A stretch of 64,000 nt of DNA from Flavimobilis sp052324925 (GTDB lineage Bacteria > Actinomycetota > Actinomycetes > Actinomycetales > Cellulomonadaceae): the NCBI GenBank assembly GCA_052324925.1, contig JBQPRE010000002.1; one strand, written 5' to 3'. Below, one piece after another: positions 54,070 to 64,000 of this stretch. The notes below the pieces were generated by a model, which had not been told where the DNA came from, did not search any database, and saw only the letters and a list, made by a program, of their open reading frames with translations. Numbering within the stretch: the stretch's first letter is position 1; every line of letters starts with the position of its first letter. A program made the translations under genes and the position numbers.

Positions 54070-56810
54070 CCGTCAAGCACGGGCTCCTCGGGCTCGCGGT
54101 TCGTCGCGCTGCGGCGAGCCGCGGGCCCGTGCTCGCTCTCGGCCTGCTGGCGGCGCTCGCCGTCGCGTGCGTCGTCGGCGTGCTCGGACAGGTCGAGCAG
54201 AGCGTGCGGCACACGGTGAGCACAGCCACCGAGCTCGCGGGCGACGGCGACAGGCTAGAACTCCGCACCCGGCTGCTCGGTGACGGGGCCGCACAGGACG
54301 GGACCGTCCGCGCGATCGTCTCCGACGCGACCGGCGCGGCGAACGTCACGGTGACGCGTGCCGAGGACCCCGACCGAGACGACACCCCGTTCGTCACCTG
54401 GACGATCGCCGTCGATCCCCGGACTCTCAGCCCTGACGACGTCATCGTGCTCGCAGCAGGGCTCCCGCCCCTCGAGAGCGCGGTCAAGGCGTCCGACGCG
54501 CAGTCCCGCGGTCTCGTCGTCAGCGGGGGACTCGTGGCCGCGACGAGCGGGCTCGCCGAGCGCGTGACCGCGTTCCGTGGCGTCGCCGTCGTTCCCGTGC
54601 TCGTGCTCGCCGTCATCGGTGCGGTCGGCCTCGGCCGCGTGGTGCGTCAGATCGTGACGGGTCGCCGCCGCGAGGACGCACTCCTCGCGGCGCGCGGCAT
54701 CGGCCCCGCGCACGTCCGTGCGCTCGCCGCAGCGGAGACGGCGACGGTCACGACGCTCGGGGCGGTCGCCGGTGCCGTCGGCGCGCTCGCCGTCCTCGCC
54801 GCGACCTCCCAGAGCGTCGGCGACCTCGCCGGGCGCGCCCTCCTCACCGCAGTCGCAACCGTTGCTGTCACGGCTCTCACGGCGGCCGTTCTCGCGGGCC
54901 GCCAGCTCGACGACCTGCTGCGCACCGAGCCTCGAGGGACGCTCGCGACGGGCCAGATCGTCTCGGGCGTCGTCCTCGCGGTCGCGGCCGTCGTCGCGAC
55001 CTGGCGGATCCTCGTGGCTCGAGGCGCCCAGCCTGACGTGCTCGCGCTCGCCGCGCCCGGCGTGCTGCTCGTCGCGCTCGTCCTGCTCGGCGTCGCTGCG
55101 AGCGCGGGCGTCCTCGCCGGGCTCGCGCGCCGGGCTGCGCGGAGCCCTCGGCTTGACCGGGTGCTCGCGCTCCGCACGGCTGCTCGTCGCCGCGGGGTCC
55201 GACTGCCCGCGCTCGTCGTCGCGCTGGCCGTGGGTGCCCTCGTCCTCGCCTCCGCGTATGCCGGTACGTCCGCTCAGACGGGGGCGCGTCTCGCGGTGCT
55301 CGACGCGGGCGCCGACGTGCGGGTCGCCGTGGCACCCTCGGGCTCGGTCGCAGGGATCGACGTCGACCCCACGCTCGCAGGAGGAGCCGCGGCGAGCGCC
55401 GCGGTCGTCGTGCGGCCGGCGAAGGTCGGGACCGAGGACGTCGTCGTCCTCGCCGCGCCTGCGGACGCGCTTGCCGCGGTCGTCCGCGACGGCGACGGGA
55501 TCGCCGCGGACATCGCAGGCGGTCCGACGCTCACGGGGCCGGTGCTCGGCCCCGACGGTCTGACCGTGCCGGTCCGGGCGCAGCTCGAGGGGCACGTCGG
55601 CGAGCTCACCGCGATGTTCGCGCCCGCACGCCCGACGATCACCGTGCGCGTCATGGCTGCCGCCTGGCTCATCGACGATGCGGGCCGCACGGCTCTCGTG
55701 CGCAGCGCGAGCACACTCCTCGATGCCGCTGGACCCGCGTCCGCGCAGCTGCGCCTCGTCCCCGAGGTCTCCGGCGCGTGGCGGCTCGCCGCAGTCGACG
55801 TCGTCGTCGACGAGGTGCTGGTCGACGGCTTTGCCGGGTTCGGCGTGACCGACAGCGCGCGCGACGGGCTCGACGTCGGCACCATCGGCGGTGCGGGCGA
55901 ACCCGTGGACGTCAGTGCGTGGGAGCGTCACGACTCGCCCCGTGACGAGCCGGACGCCCCGCCTGCGGCGGGGCAGCGCGTCCGACCCGGGACGACGGCG
56001 CGGTGGATGCCGCCGAACGCCTCCGACGCCTCGGCCCCGATCCCCGGGGTCGTCGACCGCACCCTCGCGACGTCCCTCGCCCTCAGTCCCGGCTCGATCG
56101 TCCCGCTCACGATCGCGGGGAGCTCGCTCGACGTCCGGGTGGTCTCCGTCCACGACCGGCTCCCCGGCGTGGCTGCTCCCGCGCTCGCGCTCGACGCAAC
56201 CTCGCTCCGTGCCGCCCAGCTGGCCGCCGGCTCTGCGCCCGTCGCCTCCGAAGAGGTGTGGCTGCGCACGACGGCCGATGACGTCGCCGCGCCCGCTGCA
56301 GCGCGCGCACTCGCCGACCGACTTGCTGCGGACGGGACCTGGGGCGCGGCACCCGCAGCGTTTACCGTCGTCGCCGCGCCCCGGGGGACCGACGTCGCGG
56401 CGGCCTTCTGGACCGCGGGACTTGCTGCGGTCCTGCTTGCACTCGCTGGTCTGCGCTCAACGACGAGCGCCCAGCTGGCCGCGCGTGAAGGAGAGGTCGT
56501 CGGGCTGCGCGCGCTCGGCCTCGCACCCCGACGGCTCGCCCGCACGCGGGTCGCGGAGTCCGCGTGGGTGATCGGGGCGGGAGTCGCCGTCGGGGTCGTC
56601 AGTGGGGGCGTCGTCGCTGCCCTTGCGACACCGTTGCTCGTCCGAGCCGCAACCGCAAGCGTGTCGACCGCCGCGACGACCCTCGACCTCCCGCCGCTTC
56701 TCGGGGGGCTCGCCGCGCTCCTCGCGGCCGTCGCGCTCGTCATCGCGCTCTACGCGCGTTCCGTCGTGCGTCAAGCCGCTGACCCCGACCTGCGGGAGGT
56801 GTCCGCATGA
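54066..56810 (+). CDS. Giant FtsX-type ABC permease 1
   Basis: A 914-residue membrane protein. An N-terminal anchor helix is followed by an extracytoplasmic region, a first FtsX-like block of helices (RFVVLVVAVIGAV-type, RREDALLAARGIGPAHVRAL loop), a large exterior domain, and a second block near the C-terminus (GEVVGLRALGLAPRRLARTR loop). The two R-x-x-G-x-x loops are the coupling elements of MacB/LolC-type permeases. TTG start overlaps the stop of the fused ATPase (TTGA). Likely partner of the following permease and ATPases. Confidence 0.85.
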
Positions 56811-59506
56811 GGCCGCCAACCTCGCAGGTGCAGACCCGGCAGACTGCGGGTCGTGCGAACGTCTCCCGCACCCGCCTGGTCGCGGCGGCGCTGCGCCAGC
56901 GCCTCGGAGCCGGCCTCGTCGTCGCGCTCGTCGCCCTCGTGGGCGCGGGCGTCCTCACCCTGTGGCCGCGCGGCGTCACCGCGATGGAGTCCGCGGTCGT
57001 CGGTGCCCGCGTCGCGGCCGCCTCACCGCTCGCTCGTGACCTCATGCTCCGTACCTCGCGGTGGACGACGCCCGACGCCGAGGCACCCGGCCTCACCGGA
57101 AGCATGCAGCGCACGCTCGGACCCGTCGTCGCCGCCCTCTCGGGTGCGCGCGACGCGATCCCCGAGCCCGCCCGTGCCGCTGTCGGCGCACCCGAGGCGC
57201 GCGTCTCCGACGCGACCGACCACCTGGCCCGGACAGACGCGGGTGCGGGAGCGGACGTGCGCTTCCCCGAGCTCCTGCCCGCCGCAGCGACGGGTTTCAT
57301 CGACCGCGTGCGCATCATCGAGGGCCGCGCCCCTGCAGACCGGGGCGCGGACGCCCGGTGGAACGAGGACCCCACGGAGGTCCTCGTCTCCCGGGCGGGC
57401 GCCGAGCGTCTGGGCTGGGCCGTCGGAGACGTCCGCGACGCGACGGTCCGGAGCTCGGGCTACCGCCTCGTCGGGACGTACGAGGTGCTCGACCCTGACG
57501 ACGGCTACTGGCTGCACACGCCCGCGGCGGTCGGACCGTACGTCGATGACAACCTCGACAAGGGCGTCACGGTGCGCGTGCTCGGGATCCTCGATCCGCA
57601 GGAGCTCCTCGCCTATGCCCAGCGCCCCACGCTCGACGTCTGGTACCCGGTCGGTGCCATCGGCCACGCAGACCCGACGACAGTCGCCGCCCAGCTGCGG
57701 GCAGCGGCGGCGAGCGCGTCTGCCCCGCTCGGCGGAGTGCGCTTCTCGACGGGCATGCCTGCGCTCCTCGATGACGCGGTGGCCGACGTCGCGACCTCGC
57801 GCGCCCTGGGCGCGTTCGCGCTCGCCGGACCGCTTGCCGCGCTCGCCCTCGCCCTGGGTCTCGGCGCGCAGAGCCGCGTCGCCGGCCGTCGTGACGACCT
57901 TGCGCTCGCGCGAGCCCGTGGCGCTTCGGGCCTCCAGGTGCGCGGCCTCGCCGCGCTCGACACCCTCCTCGTCTCGGTGCCCGCAGCCGCCGTCGGAACG
58001 GTCATCGCGGCAGCCCTGGGGGAGTCCGTCGCGCCCGGCGAGGGCCGCGACCTCCTCGGCCCGGCGCTCGTCGCCCTCGCTCCCGGGGCGCTTGCCGCCG
58101 CGCTCGTCGCGCCGCCGCGCGCAAGCGTGTCGCGGGCCCGGCTCGTGCGTGCGCTTCGCACGACCGGTGGGATCGCGCTCGTCGGGGGAGCGGCTGGCGC
58201 CACGGTGCTCGCCCTCACGGGGAGGCTCGATGCGGGCGACCCGCTCGTCGTCGTCCTGCCCGCGCTCGTGGCCGCCGCAACCGCTGTGCTCGTCGTCGCG
58301 CTCGTCCGGCCTGGGCTCGGAGTCCTCGTGCGTGCGGCGCGCAGCACGCGCGGGCCCGGGATCCTCGTCGGCCTGGCCCGCGCGGCGCGCGGCCGCCCCG
58401 GCGTCGTCGCGGGCATCCTGGCGCTCGTCGTGGGCATGGGCGTCGTCGTCCAGTCGACCGCGCTGCTCGCCACGGTGCGCGGGGGAGCGGACGACAGCGC
58501 ATGGGAAGCGACGGGAGCTGACCTCAGACTCTCGGGCCCGACGATGTCACCCGACCTCGTCGCGCGCGTCGAAAAGGTCGACGGCGTCAACCTCGCCGTC
58601 GCTGCCGAGGTCCTCACGCCTGCGGCGCTCAGGCTCGGCGGCGTCCGCACGAACGTCGACGCCCTCGTCGTCGACATTGCGCGCCTCGCGCGCCTCGACG
58701 CAGCAGGCCACCGTCACCCGGACGACGCGGCCCTGAGTGCTGTCGCGGACCCGCAGCCGGTCGTCGTCTCGCGCGCGGTCCGGGACGCGCTCGGCGAGTA
58801 CGCGCCCGGCGACGTGCACCTCACCGCAGCCGGACTCGACGTGCCCGTGGCCGACATCGCGTCCGCCGATGTCGTGGCGGGACTCGGCAACTCCTCGCGG
58901 TGGGTGCTCGTCGACGCGACCGCACTCGTCGCGCACGGTCTCGAGCGGCCCACACCGCAGGTGCTCCTCGTCGACGTCGACGACTCGCTCGACGCCGCGC
59001 AGGTCACCGCGCTCGGCACGACCCTCGCCGGGATCGTGGGCACGGGCGACGTCCGCTCGCTGGCCCCCGAGCGGGACGCGCAGCTGGCAGACCCGACGAT
59101 CGCGTGGCTCGTGCGGGGCACGACCGTGGGTGCGGGCATGGCTCTGCTCGCGGTTGCCGCAGCACTGGCCGCGGCGCTTGCGGCGGCCGCGCCTGCGCGC
59201 CGCCGGTCGCTCGCCGTCCTGCGTTCCCTGGGTGGCGGACGCCGCGACCTGCGCACCGCGGTCGCGGTCGAGCTCGCGGCCTGGGTCGTCCCCGGGCTCG
59301 TCGTGGGGGCGGGACTCGGCATCGGGCTCACCCTCGTCGCGGTCGAGGTCGTCGACCTTCCCGCCTTCCTCGACGCACGCGAGGTCCCACCACGCTTCGA
59401 CGTCGGCGCTCTTGCGCTCGTCACCGGTGTGGTCGTCGCTGCCGCAGCGGTGGCAGCCGTCCTCACTGCTCGAGCCCGCCCGACCCTCACCGAGGAGGCA
59501 CTATGA
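56807..59506 (+). CDS. Giant FtsX-type ABC permease 2
   Basis: An 899-residue paralogous permease. N-terminal anchor helix (GLVVALVALVGAGVLTLWPR), an exterior domain to ~residue 320, an FtsX block with LALARARGASGLQVRGLAAL, a second exterior region, and a C-terminal block with SLAVLRSLGGGRRDLRTAVA. ATG overlaps the previous stop (ATGA), and its own stop overlaps the next ATPase. It probably forms a heterodimer with permease 1 for export or for mechanical coupling across the membrane. Confidence 0.87.
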   Translation: MRPPTSQVQTRQTAGRANVSRTRLVAAALRQRLGAGLVVALVALVGAGVLTLWPRGVTAMESAVVGARVAAASPLARDLMLRTSRWTTPDAEAPGLTGSMQRTLGPVVAALSGARDAIPEPARAAVGAPEARVSDATDHLARTDAGAGADVRFPELLPAAATGFIDRVRIIEGRAPADRGADARWNEDPTEVLVSRAGAERLGWAVGDVRDATVRSSGYRLVGTYEVLDPDDGYWLHTPAAVGPYVDDNLDKGVTVRVLGILDPQELLAYAQRPTLDVWYPVGAIGHADPTTVAAQLRAAAASASAPLGGVRFSTGMPALLDDAVADVATSRALGAFALAGPLAALALALGLGAQSRVAGRRDDLALARARGASGLQVRGLAALDTLLVSVPAAAVGTVIAAALGESVAPGEGRDLLGPALVALAPGALAAALVAPPRASVSRARLVRALRTTGGIALVGGAAGATVLALTGRLDAGDPLVVVLPALVAAATAVLVVALVRPGLGVLVRAARSTRGPGILVGLARAARGRPGVVAGILALVVGMGVVVQSTALLATVRGGADDSAWEATGADLRLSGPTMSPDLVARVEKVDGVNLAVAAEVLTPAALRLGGVRTNVDALVVDIARLARLDAAGHRHPDDAALSAVADPQPVVVSRAVRDALGEYAPGDVHLTAAGLDVPVADIASADVVAGLGNSSRWVLVDATALVAHGLERPTPQVLLVDVDDSLDAAQVTALGTTLAGIVGTGDVRSLAPERDAQLADPTIAWLVRGTTVGAGMALLAVAAALAAALAAAAPARRRSLAVLRSLGGGRRDLRTAVAVELAAWVVPGLVVGAGLGIGLTLVAVEVVDLPAFLDAREVPPRFDVGALALVTGVVVAAAAVAAVLTARARPTLTEEAL

Positions 59507-60489
59507 CCGCTCTCTGGGACGACACCCGGGCTGACGAGGACGAGCCCGACATCCTCTGCCGCGACCTCGTCCGCATCTTCGTCACCGAGGGTGTTGAGGT
59601 GCAGGCGCTCCAGGGCCTCACGCTGCGCGTCGAGCGCGGCGAGGTCGTCGCGCTCGTCGGGGCCTCAGGGTCGGGCAAGTCGACGCTCCTGTCGATCCTT
59701 TCGGGCCTTGACCGACCCACGGGCGGGGCGGCCCGCGTCGCGGGGCAGGACCTCGCCTCGATGACGCGCCGGGAGCGCGTCGTCTTTCAGCGCCACCGCG
59801 TCGGGTTCGTATGGCAGCAGACCGCACGCAACCTCCTGCCCTACCTCACCGCCACGCAGAACGTCGTCGTCCCCCTCGCCCTCGCGGGCACGCCGCGGCG
59901 CGGCGCGGAGCGTGCAGCGCGAGCCGCTGAGCTCCTCAAGATGCTCGGCGTCGGGCACGTCGCGGACACGCGACCCGCGCACATGTCCGGCGGCGAGCAG
60001 CAGCGCGTCGCGATTGCGGTGGCGCTCGCGAACCAGCCGCGTGTCCTCCTCGCCGACGAGCCCACCGGCGAGCTCGACGAGGCGACGAGCGCTGAGGTTC
60101 TCGAGGCCTTCCGCACCGCCAACGCCGAGCTCGGCACGACCGTCCTCGTCGTCACGCACGACCCCACGGTCGCCGACCACGTCTCGCGCACCGTCCGCAT
60201 CCGTGACGGACGCACCTCGCTCGAGGTGCTGCGCCGGCGCGAGATCGGTGCGGACGGTGTCGCGCACGATCTGGTCGAGGAGTTTGCGGTCCTCGACCCC
60301 GTCGGGCGCATGCAGCTGCCTCCCGAGTTCGTCACGCAGCTGGGGCTGCGTGACCGGGTCCGGCTCGATCTCGAGCCCGACCACGTGAGCGTGTGGCCGG
60401 GCACGAGCGCGGCTGGTCCGGCCGCGCCCGAGACCGCCACGTCCCCGACCGCCGTGCCCGAGACCGCCGTGCCCGAGGAGCCGTCATGA
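59503..60489 (+). CDS. MacB/LolD-type ABC ATPase with AbrB-like tail
   Basis: A 328-residue ATPase. Walker A is GASGSGKSTLLS near residue 50, signature MSGGEQQRVAIAVAL, Walker B VLLADEPTGELDEAT and the switch VVTHDPTVADHV. After the ABC domain, residues ~263-301 read VLDPVGRMQLPPEFVTQLGL, then RDRVRLDLEPDHVSVW, the layout of a SpoVT/AbrB swapped-hairpin. The tail may dimerise or control the ATPase. It ends with repeats of PET/AVP. ATGA overlaps on both sides. Confidence 0.9.
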   Translation: MTALWDDTRADEDEPDILCRDLVRIFVTEGVEVQALQGLTLRVERGEVVALVGASGSGKSTLLSILSGLDRPTGGAARVAGQDLASMTRRERVVFQRHRVGFVWQQTARNLLPYLTATQNVVVPLALAGTPRRGAERAARAAELLKMLGVGHVADTRPAHMSGGEQQRVAIAVALANQPRVLLADEPTGELDEATSAEVLEAFRTANAELGTTVLVVTHDPTVADHVSRTVRIRDGRTSLEVLRRREIGADGVAHDLVEEFAVLDPVGRMQLPPEFVTQLGLRDRVRLDLEPDHVSVWPGTSAAGPAAPETATSPTAVPETAVPEEPS

Positions 60490-61124
60490 CCGAGATCGTG
60501 CTGTCCGCGCAGGACGTCTCGCGCGAGTTCCGAACCCCGGCGGGCGTCGTCCACGCCGTCGTCGGCGCGAGCCTCGAGGTGCGCGCGGGCGAGCTCGTCG
60601 TCGTCCGGGGTCGCTCGGGAGCAGGCAAGACGACGCTGCTCGGCATGCTCGCGGGGGCCGACGTGCCCACGTCGGGCACCGTGACGCGGCCCAGCGGGCC
60701 GGGCGGGATCGGGTACGTCATGCAGACGTTCGGGCTCGTCGAGGTGCTGTCCGCTGCCGAGAACGTCGAGCTCCCGCTGCGCGTCGTGCGCACGCCGTCG
60801 GACGAGCGCGACTCCCGCGTGGCGGCGGCGCTCGCGACCGTGGGTCTGACGCGCCACGGGCACCAGCGGCCCGACGAGCTCTCTGGCGGCCAGCGCCAGC
60901 GCGTCGCGATCGCGCGCGCGCTCGTCACGCGTCCGGGTCTCGTCATCGCGGACGAGCCGACGGGGCAGCTCGACTCGGTCACCGCGGGAGCGGTCATGGA
61001 CGTGCTGCGTGAGCTGACGCGCGTCGACGGGGTCGCGGCGGTCGTCGCGACCCACGACCCGATCCTCGTCGAGCGTGCCGACCGCGTCTACGACCTGCAC
61101 GACGGCCACCTCACGGCCGCGTAG
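60486..61124 (+). CDS. MacB/LolD-type ABC ATPase 2
   Basis: A 212-residue single ABC domain: Walker A GRSGAGKTTLLGM near residue 42, signature LSGGQRQRVAIARAL, Walker B LVIADEPTGQLDSVT and ATHDPILVERAD. Shorter than ATPase 1 and without the AbrB-like tail. Last gene of the co-translated series; two permeases plus two ATPases suggest a heteromeric FtsX-type transporter. A hairpin follows. Confidence 0.92.
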   Translation: MTEIVLSAQDVSREFRTPAGVVHAVVGASLEVRAGELVVVRGRSGAGKTTLLGMLAGADVPTSGTVTRPSGPGGIGYVMQTFGLVEVLSAAENVELPLRVVRTPSDERDSRVAAALATVGLTRHGHQRPDELSGGQRQRVAIARALVTRPGLVIADEPTGQLDSVTAGAVMDVLRELTRVDGVAAVVATHDPILVERADRVYDLHDGHLTAA

Positions 61125-61179
61125 GCCGTCTCACCCCGTGGTCGCCCCCTCGGCGCGGCGGGGCGATGGGATCAGGGAG

Positions 61180-61207
61180 CTCGCTCGCGGAGGGGGCCGC
61201 GAGCGAG
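61180..61207 (+). terminator. Terminator at the end of the ABC operon
   Basis: An 11-bp perfect stem (CTCGCTCGCGG / CCGCGAGCGAG) around AGGGGG, 55 bp after the last ATPase gene and before typA. Confidence 0.75.
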
Positions 61208-61315
61208 GAGAGTGAGGGGACCCACACCGCATCTGCTTGCCAGCGCGGTAGGATGGACCGTTGCGCAGCGGAGATGCGCGCGACGCCCTCACCCCCTGAA
61301 GGAATGGTTACCCCT

Positions 61316-63226
61316 ATGTCTGTGCGCTCCGATCTGCGCAACGTGGCGATCGTCGCCCACGTCGACCACGGCAAGACGACGATGGTCGACGCCATGCTGC
61401 ACACCTCCGGAGCGTTCGGTGCGCACGACCACGTCGACGAGCGCGCGATGGACTCGGGCGACCTCGAGCGCGAGAAGGGCATCACGATCCTCGCGAAGAA
61501 CACGGCGGTCCGGTACACCGGCCCGTCCGCGGCGGAGTTCGGGCACCCCGAGGGCATGACGATCAACGTCATCGACACCCCCGGCCACGCGGACTTCGGC
61601 GGTGAGGTCGAGCGCGGCCTGTCGATGGTCGACGGCGTCGTCCTTCTCGTCGACTCCTCTGAGGGCCCGCTCCCGCAGACCCGCTTCGTGCTGCGCAAGG
61701 CGCTCGCCGCCAAGCTCCCCGTCATCCTCGTCGTCAACAAGGTCGACCGGCCTGACGCCCGCATCGACCACGTCGTGGCTGAGGCGACCGACCTCCTGCT
61801 CGGCCTCGCCTCCGACCTCCAGGCCGAGGTCCCCGACCTCGACCTCGACTCGGTCCTCGACGTCCCCGTCGTCTTTGCGGCGGCCAAGCTCAAGCGCGCT
61901 TCCCTCACGCAGCCGGCCGACGGCTCCCTCCCGGACTCCGAGGACCTCGAGCCGCTCTTCCGGACGATCCTCGAGAAGATTCCCGCGCCGACGTACGAGG
62001 AGGGCGCGCCGCTCCAGGCTCACGTCACGAACCTCGACGCGTCGCCGTTCCTCGGGCGTCTCGCGCTCCTGCGCGTCTTCAACGGCACGATCCGCAAGGG
62101 CCAGACCGTCGCGTGGGCACGCCACGACGGCACGCTCCAGAACGTCCGCATCACCGAGCTCCTCGAGACCAAGGCGCTCAGTCGAGTGCCCGCCGAGTCT
62201 GCGGGCCCGGGCGACATCGTCGCGGTCGCCGGGATCGAGGACATCACGATCGGTGAGACCCTCACCGACCCGGACGACCCGCGTCCGCTTCCCCTCATCA
62301 CGGTCGACGACCCCGCGATCTCGATGACGATCGGTATCAACACCTCGCCCCTCGCGGGCAAGGGCGGCAAGGGCCACAAGGTCACCGCACGCCAGGTGAA
62401 GGACCGTCTCGACGCAGAGCTCATCGGTAACGTCTCGCTGCGCGTCCTGCCGACCGAGCGTCCCGACGCGTGGGAGGTCCAGGGCCGCGGCGAGCTCGCA
62501 CTCGCGATCCTCGTCGAGCAGATGCGCCGCGAGGGCTTCGAGCTCACCGTGGGCAAGCCCCAGGTCGTGACGAAGAAGGTCGACGGCAAGGTCCACGAGC
62601 CGATCGAGCGCATGACGATCGACGTGCCCGAGGAGTTCCTCGGCGCCGTCACCCAGCTCATGGCGCAGCGCAAGGGCCGCATGGAGAGCATGTCGAACCA
62701 CGGCACCGGCTGGGTGCGCATGGAGTTCATGGTCCCCGCGCGTGGCCTCATCGGCTTCCGCACGCGCTTCCTCACGGAGACGCGCGGCACGGGCATCGCG
62801 TCCTCGCTCGCCGAGGGCTACGAGCCGTGGGCCGGCCAGATCGAGACTCGCGTGACGGGCTCGCTCGTCGCCGACCGCTCGGGCAAGGTCACGCCCTACG
62901 CGATGATCAACCTTCAGGAGCGTGGCTCGTTCTTCGTCGAGCCCACCTCCGAGGTGTACGAGGGCCAGGTCGTCGGCGAGAACTCGCGCAACGAGGACAT
63001 GGACGTCAACATCACCAAGGAGAAGAAGCTCACGAACATGCGTGCAGCTTCCTCGGACAACTTCGAGAACCTCGTCCCTCCGCGTCGTCTCACGCTCGAG
63101 GAGTCCCTCGAGTTCACGCAGGAGGACGAGTGCGTCGAGGTGACGCCCGAGATCGTGCGCATCCGCAAGGTGGTCCTCGACCAGACCGAGCGTGGCCGCG
63201 CCGCATCCCGCGCAAAGAAGTCCTGA
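61316..63226 (+). CDS. typA: Ribosome-associated GTPase TypA/BipA
   Basis: A 636-residue translational GTPase. G1 is NVAIVAHVDHGKTTMVDAML, switch 1 has LEREKGITILAKNTAV, G3 is DTPGHADFGGEVER and G4 VVNKVDRPDAR. The EF-G-like domains III and V and the TypA-specific C-terminal part (GTGWVRMEFMVPARGLIGFR, MVTE-like end) are complete. It helps ribosome assembly and stress adaptation. ATG at 61316 gives the usual N-terminus; an in-frame ATG at 61304 directly abuts GAAGGA and is less suitable. Confidence 0.97.
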   Translation: MSVRSDLRNVAIVAHVDHGKTTMVDAMLHTSGAFGAHDHVDERAMDSGDLEREKGITILAKNTAVRYTGPSAAEFGHPEGMTINVIDTPGHADFGGEVERGLSMVDGVVLLVDSSEGPLPQTRFVLRKALAAKLPVILVVNKVDRPDARIDHVVAEATDLLLGLASDLQAEVPDLDLDSVLDVPVVFAAAKLKRASLTQPADGSLPDSEDLEPLFRTILEKIPAPTYEEGAPLQAHVTNLDASPFLGRLALLRVFNGTIRKGQTVAWARHDGTLQNVRITELLETKALSRVPAESAGPGDIVAVAGIEDITIGETLTDPDDPRPLPLITVDDPAISMTIGINTSPLAGKGGKGHKVTARQVKDRLDAELIGNVSLRVLPTERPDAWEVQGRGELALAILVEQMRREGFELTVGKPQVVTKKVDGKVHEPIERMTIDVPEEFLGAVTQLMAQRKGRMESMSNHGTGWVRMEFMVPARGLIGFRTRFLTETRGTGIASSLAEGYEPWAGQIETRVTGSLVADRSGKVTPYAMINLQERGSFFVEPTSEVYEGQVVGENSRNEDMDVNITKEKKLTNMRAASSDNFENLVPPRRLTLEESLEFTQEDECVEVTPEIVRIRKVVLDQTERGRAASRAKKS

Positions 63227-63239
63227 TCCTCTGAACGAC

Positions 63240-64000
63240 GTGCGCCTCCTCGCGGTCCACGCTCACCCCGACGACGAGACCCTGGCAACAGGGCCTCTGC
63301 TCGCGGCGTGGGCGGGGCCGGGGGAGGCATTCGTCGTCACGTGCACACGCGGCGAGCGCGGCGAGGTCCTCGGACCCCGCGCGGCGCTCGAGGGCGACGG
63401 CCCCGCGCTTGCGGCCCATCGCACCGACGAGCTGAGAGCGGCGCTGGTCGCGCTCGGCGTCACTGGGCACACGTTCCTCGATGCCCTCGTTGCTCCGGGG
63501 GGTCGGCGGACGCTGCCCGCGCGCATCGTCGACTCGGGCATGCGGTGGGTCGACGCCCCCGGCGGCACCGCCGGCCCGGCCGACGACGCCGGCCCCGGGG
63601 CGTTGACGAGCGTCCCGCTCGACGACGCCGCGCACGCCCTCGCGGAGCACGTGCGCACGCTTTCGATCGACGTCGTCGTCACGTACGACGCGGGCGGCGG
63701 CTACGGCCACCCCGACCACGTCCGCACGCACGACATCACGGTGCGGGCGCTCGCGCTGCTGGCAGCGGCGGGCGGGCCCGTGCCCGTGCTGCTGTGCCCG
63801 ACGATCTCTCCCGCACGCGACGCAGAGGTGCGCGCGCACCTCACGGCGGCGCCGTGGATCGCGCGCGTACGCGCCGAGCACGAGCTCGCCGGACCGGCCG
63901 ACGGACGCCCGCCGGCCGTGGTCGCGGACCGCGAGCTTGCCGCGCTCGTCGACGTGGCGCCCGTCCGTGAGGCGGTCGTCGCTGCGCTGCGCGCGCACGC
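63240..64000 (+). CDS. mshB: PIG-L/MshB-type N-acetylglucosaminyl deacetylase (3' truncated by window)
   Basis: From the GTG at 63240 the frame is open to the window end (253 codons). The N-terminal LLAVHAHPDDETLATGPLLA carries the zinc ligands of PIG-L deacetylases, and VVTCTRGERGEVLGPRAALE and TYDAGGGYGHPDHVRTHDIT give the catalytic and third ligand region. The TCTRGE-GEV phrase is typical of MshB, which deacetylates GlcNAc-inositol in mycothiol synthesis, or its paralogue Mca; the DDETL start and loop favour MshB. It begins 13 bp after typA. Confidence 0.85.
   Translation, partial: MRLLAVHAHPDDETLATGPLLAAWAGPGEAFVVTCTRGERGEVLGPRAALEGDGPALAAHRTDELRAALVALGVTGHTFLDALVAPGGRRTLPARIVDSGMRWVDAPGGTAGPADDAGPGALTSVPLDDAAHALAEHVRTLSIDVVVTYDAGGGYGHPDHVRTHDITVRALALLAAAGGPVPVLLCPTISPARDAEVRAHLTAAPWIARVRAEHELAGPADGRPPAVVADRELAALVDVAPVREAVVAALRAH

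Noticed and set aside
54255..56153. Minus-strand frame of 632 codons opposite FtsX-type permease 1
   Set aside because: Antisense shadow with composition dominated by Arg, Asp and Gly.

Overview
The window is strongly GC-rich and gene-dense. It has many GTG and some TTG starts and frequent ATGA/GTGA stop-start overlaps. A MshB-like deacetylase (mycothiol pathway), a CysM-type cysteine synthase, PIN-PhoH, TypA and DUF6318-like lipoproteins point to a high-GC actinobacterium, most likely Micrococcales near Cellulomonas/Sanguibacter. That placement is inferred from gene content and codon use, not from a marker phylogeny.

Layout. 1-9.7 kb: MATE exporter tail, TetR regulator, YciO, an SDR epimerase, an IS3 remnant, a cupredoxin lipoprotein, a Gfo/Idh/MocA oxidoreductase, an MFS transporter, PEP carboxylase and a HIT protein. 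9.7-18.1 kb: Ycf46-like AAA+ ATPase with an overlapping membrane-protein gene, flavodoxin, amidase, PIN-PhoH, TM2 protein and a 14-TM MFS exporter. A poly-C tract with an N at 18.13-18.19 kb looks like a sequencing or assembly artefact. 18.2-30.1 kb: core metabolism and housekeeping (fumC, carbonic anhydrase, sugar kinase, xseAB, ispH, cysM, rmuC, an ABC-2 transporter, ychF).

30.15-37.2 kb is accessory. The 3' end of ychF is repeated, with mostly synonymous differences in one copy, at four further places. These copies punctuate a VOC protein gene, a chimeric HigB'-HigA antitoxin overlapping a zeta-like P-loop kinase, and an intact higBA pair. A seven-repeat RCC1-type protein, a YdeI-family protein, an SDR fragment and two NAD(P)-binding proteins follow. 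A divergent DUF2249/hemerythrin module sits around a 30-bp palindrome. 37.8-40.9 kb is a threefold tandem array of DUF6318-like lipoprotein genes, each overlapping a decayed PKD-type secreted protein gene. 40.9-47.3 kb: cytochrome P450, TehA/SLAC1-type transporter, tocopherol-cyclase-like protein, DUF1801 protein, an AAA/DUF4143 ATPase preceded by three 23-bp direct repeats, ArfB and an HNH protein.

47.7-61.1 kb is one long plus-strand series: oligopeptide-type ABC importer (binding protein, an unusually large permease, a second permease, fused double ATPase), then two giant FtsX-type permeases and two ATPases. From the second permease on, every junction is a stop-start overlap, so importer and MacB/FtsX-type exporter are probably co-translated. 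TypA and a truncated MshB-like deacetylase close the window.

The best candidates for something new are the ychF 3'-end cassette array and the toxin-antitoxin chimera coupled to a kinase. No tRNA, rRNA or CRISPR array was recognised.
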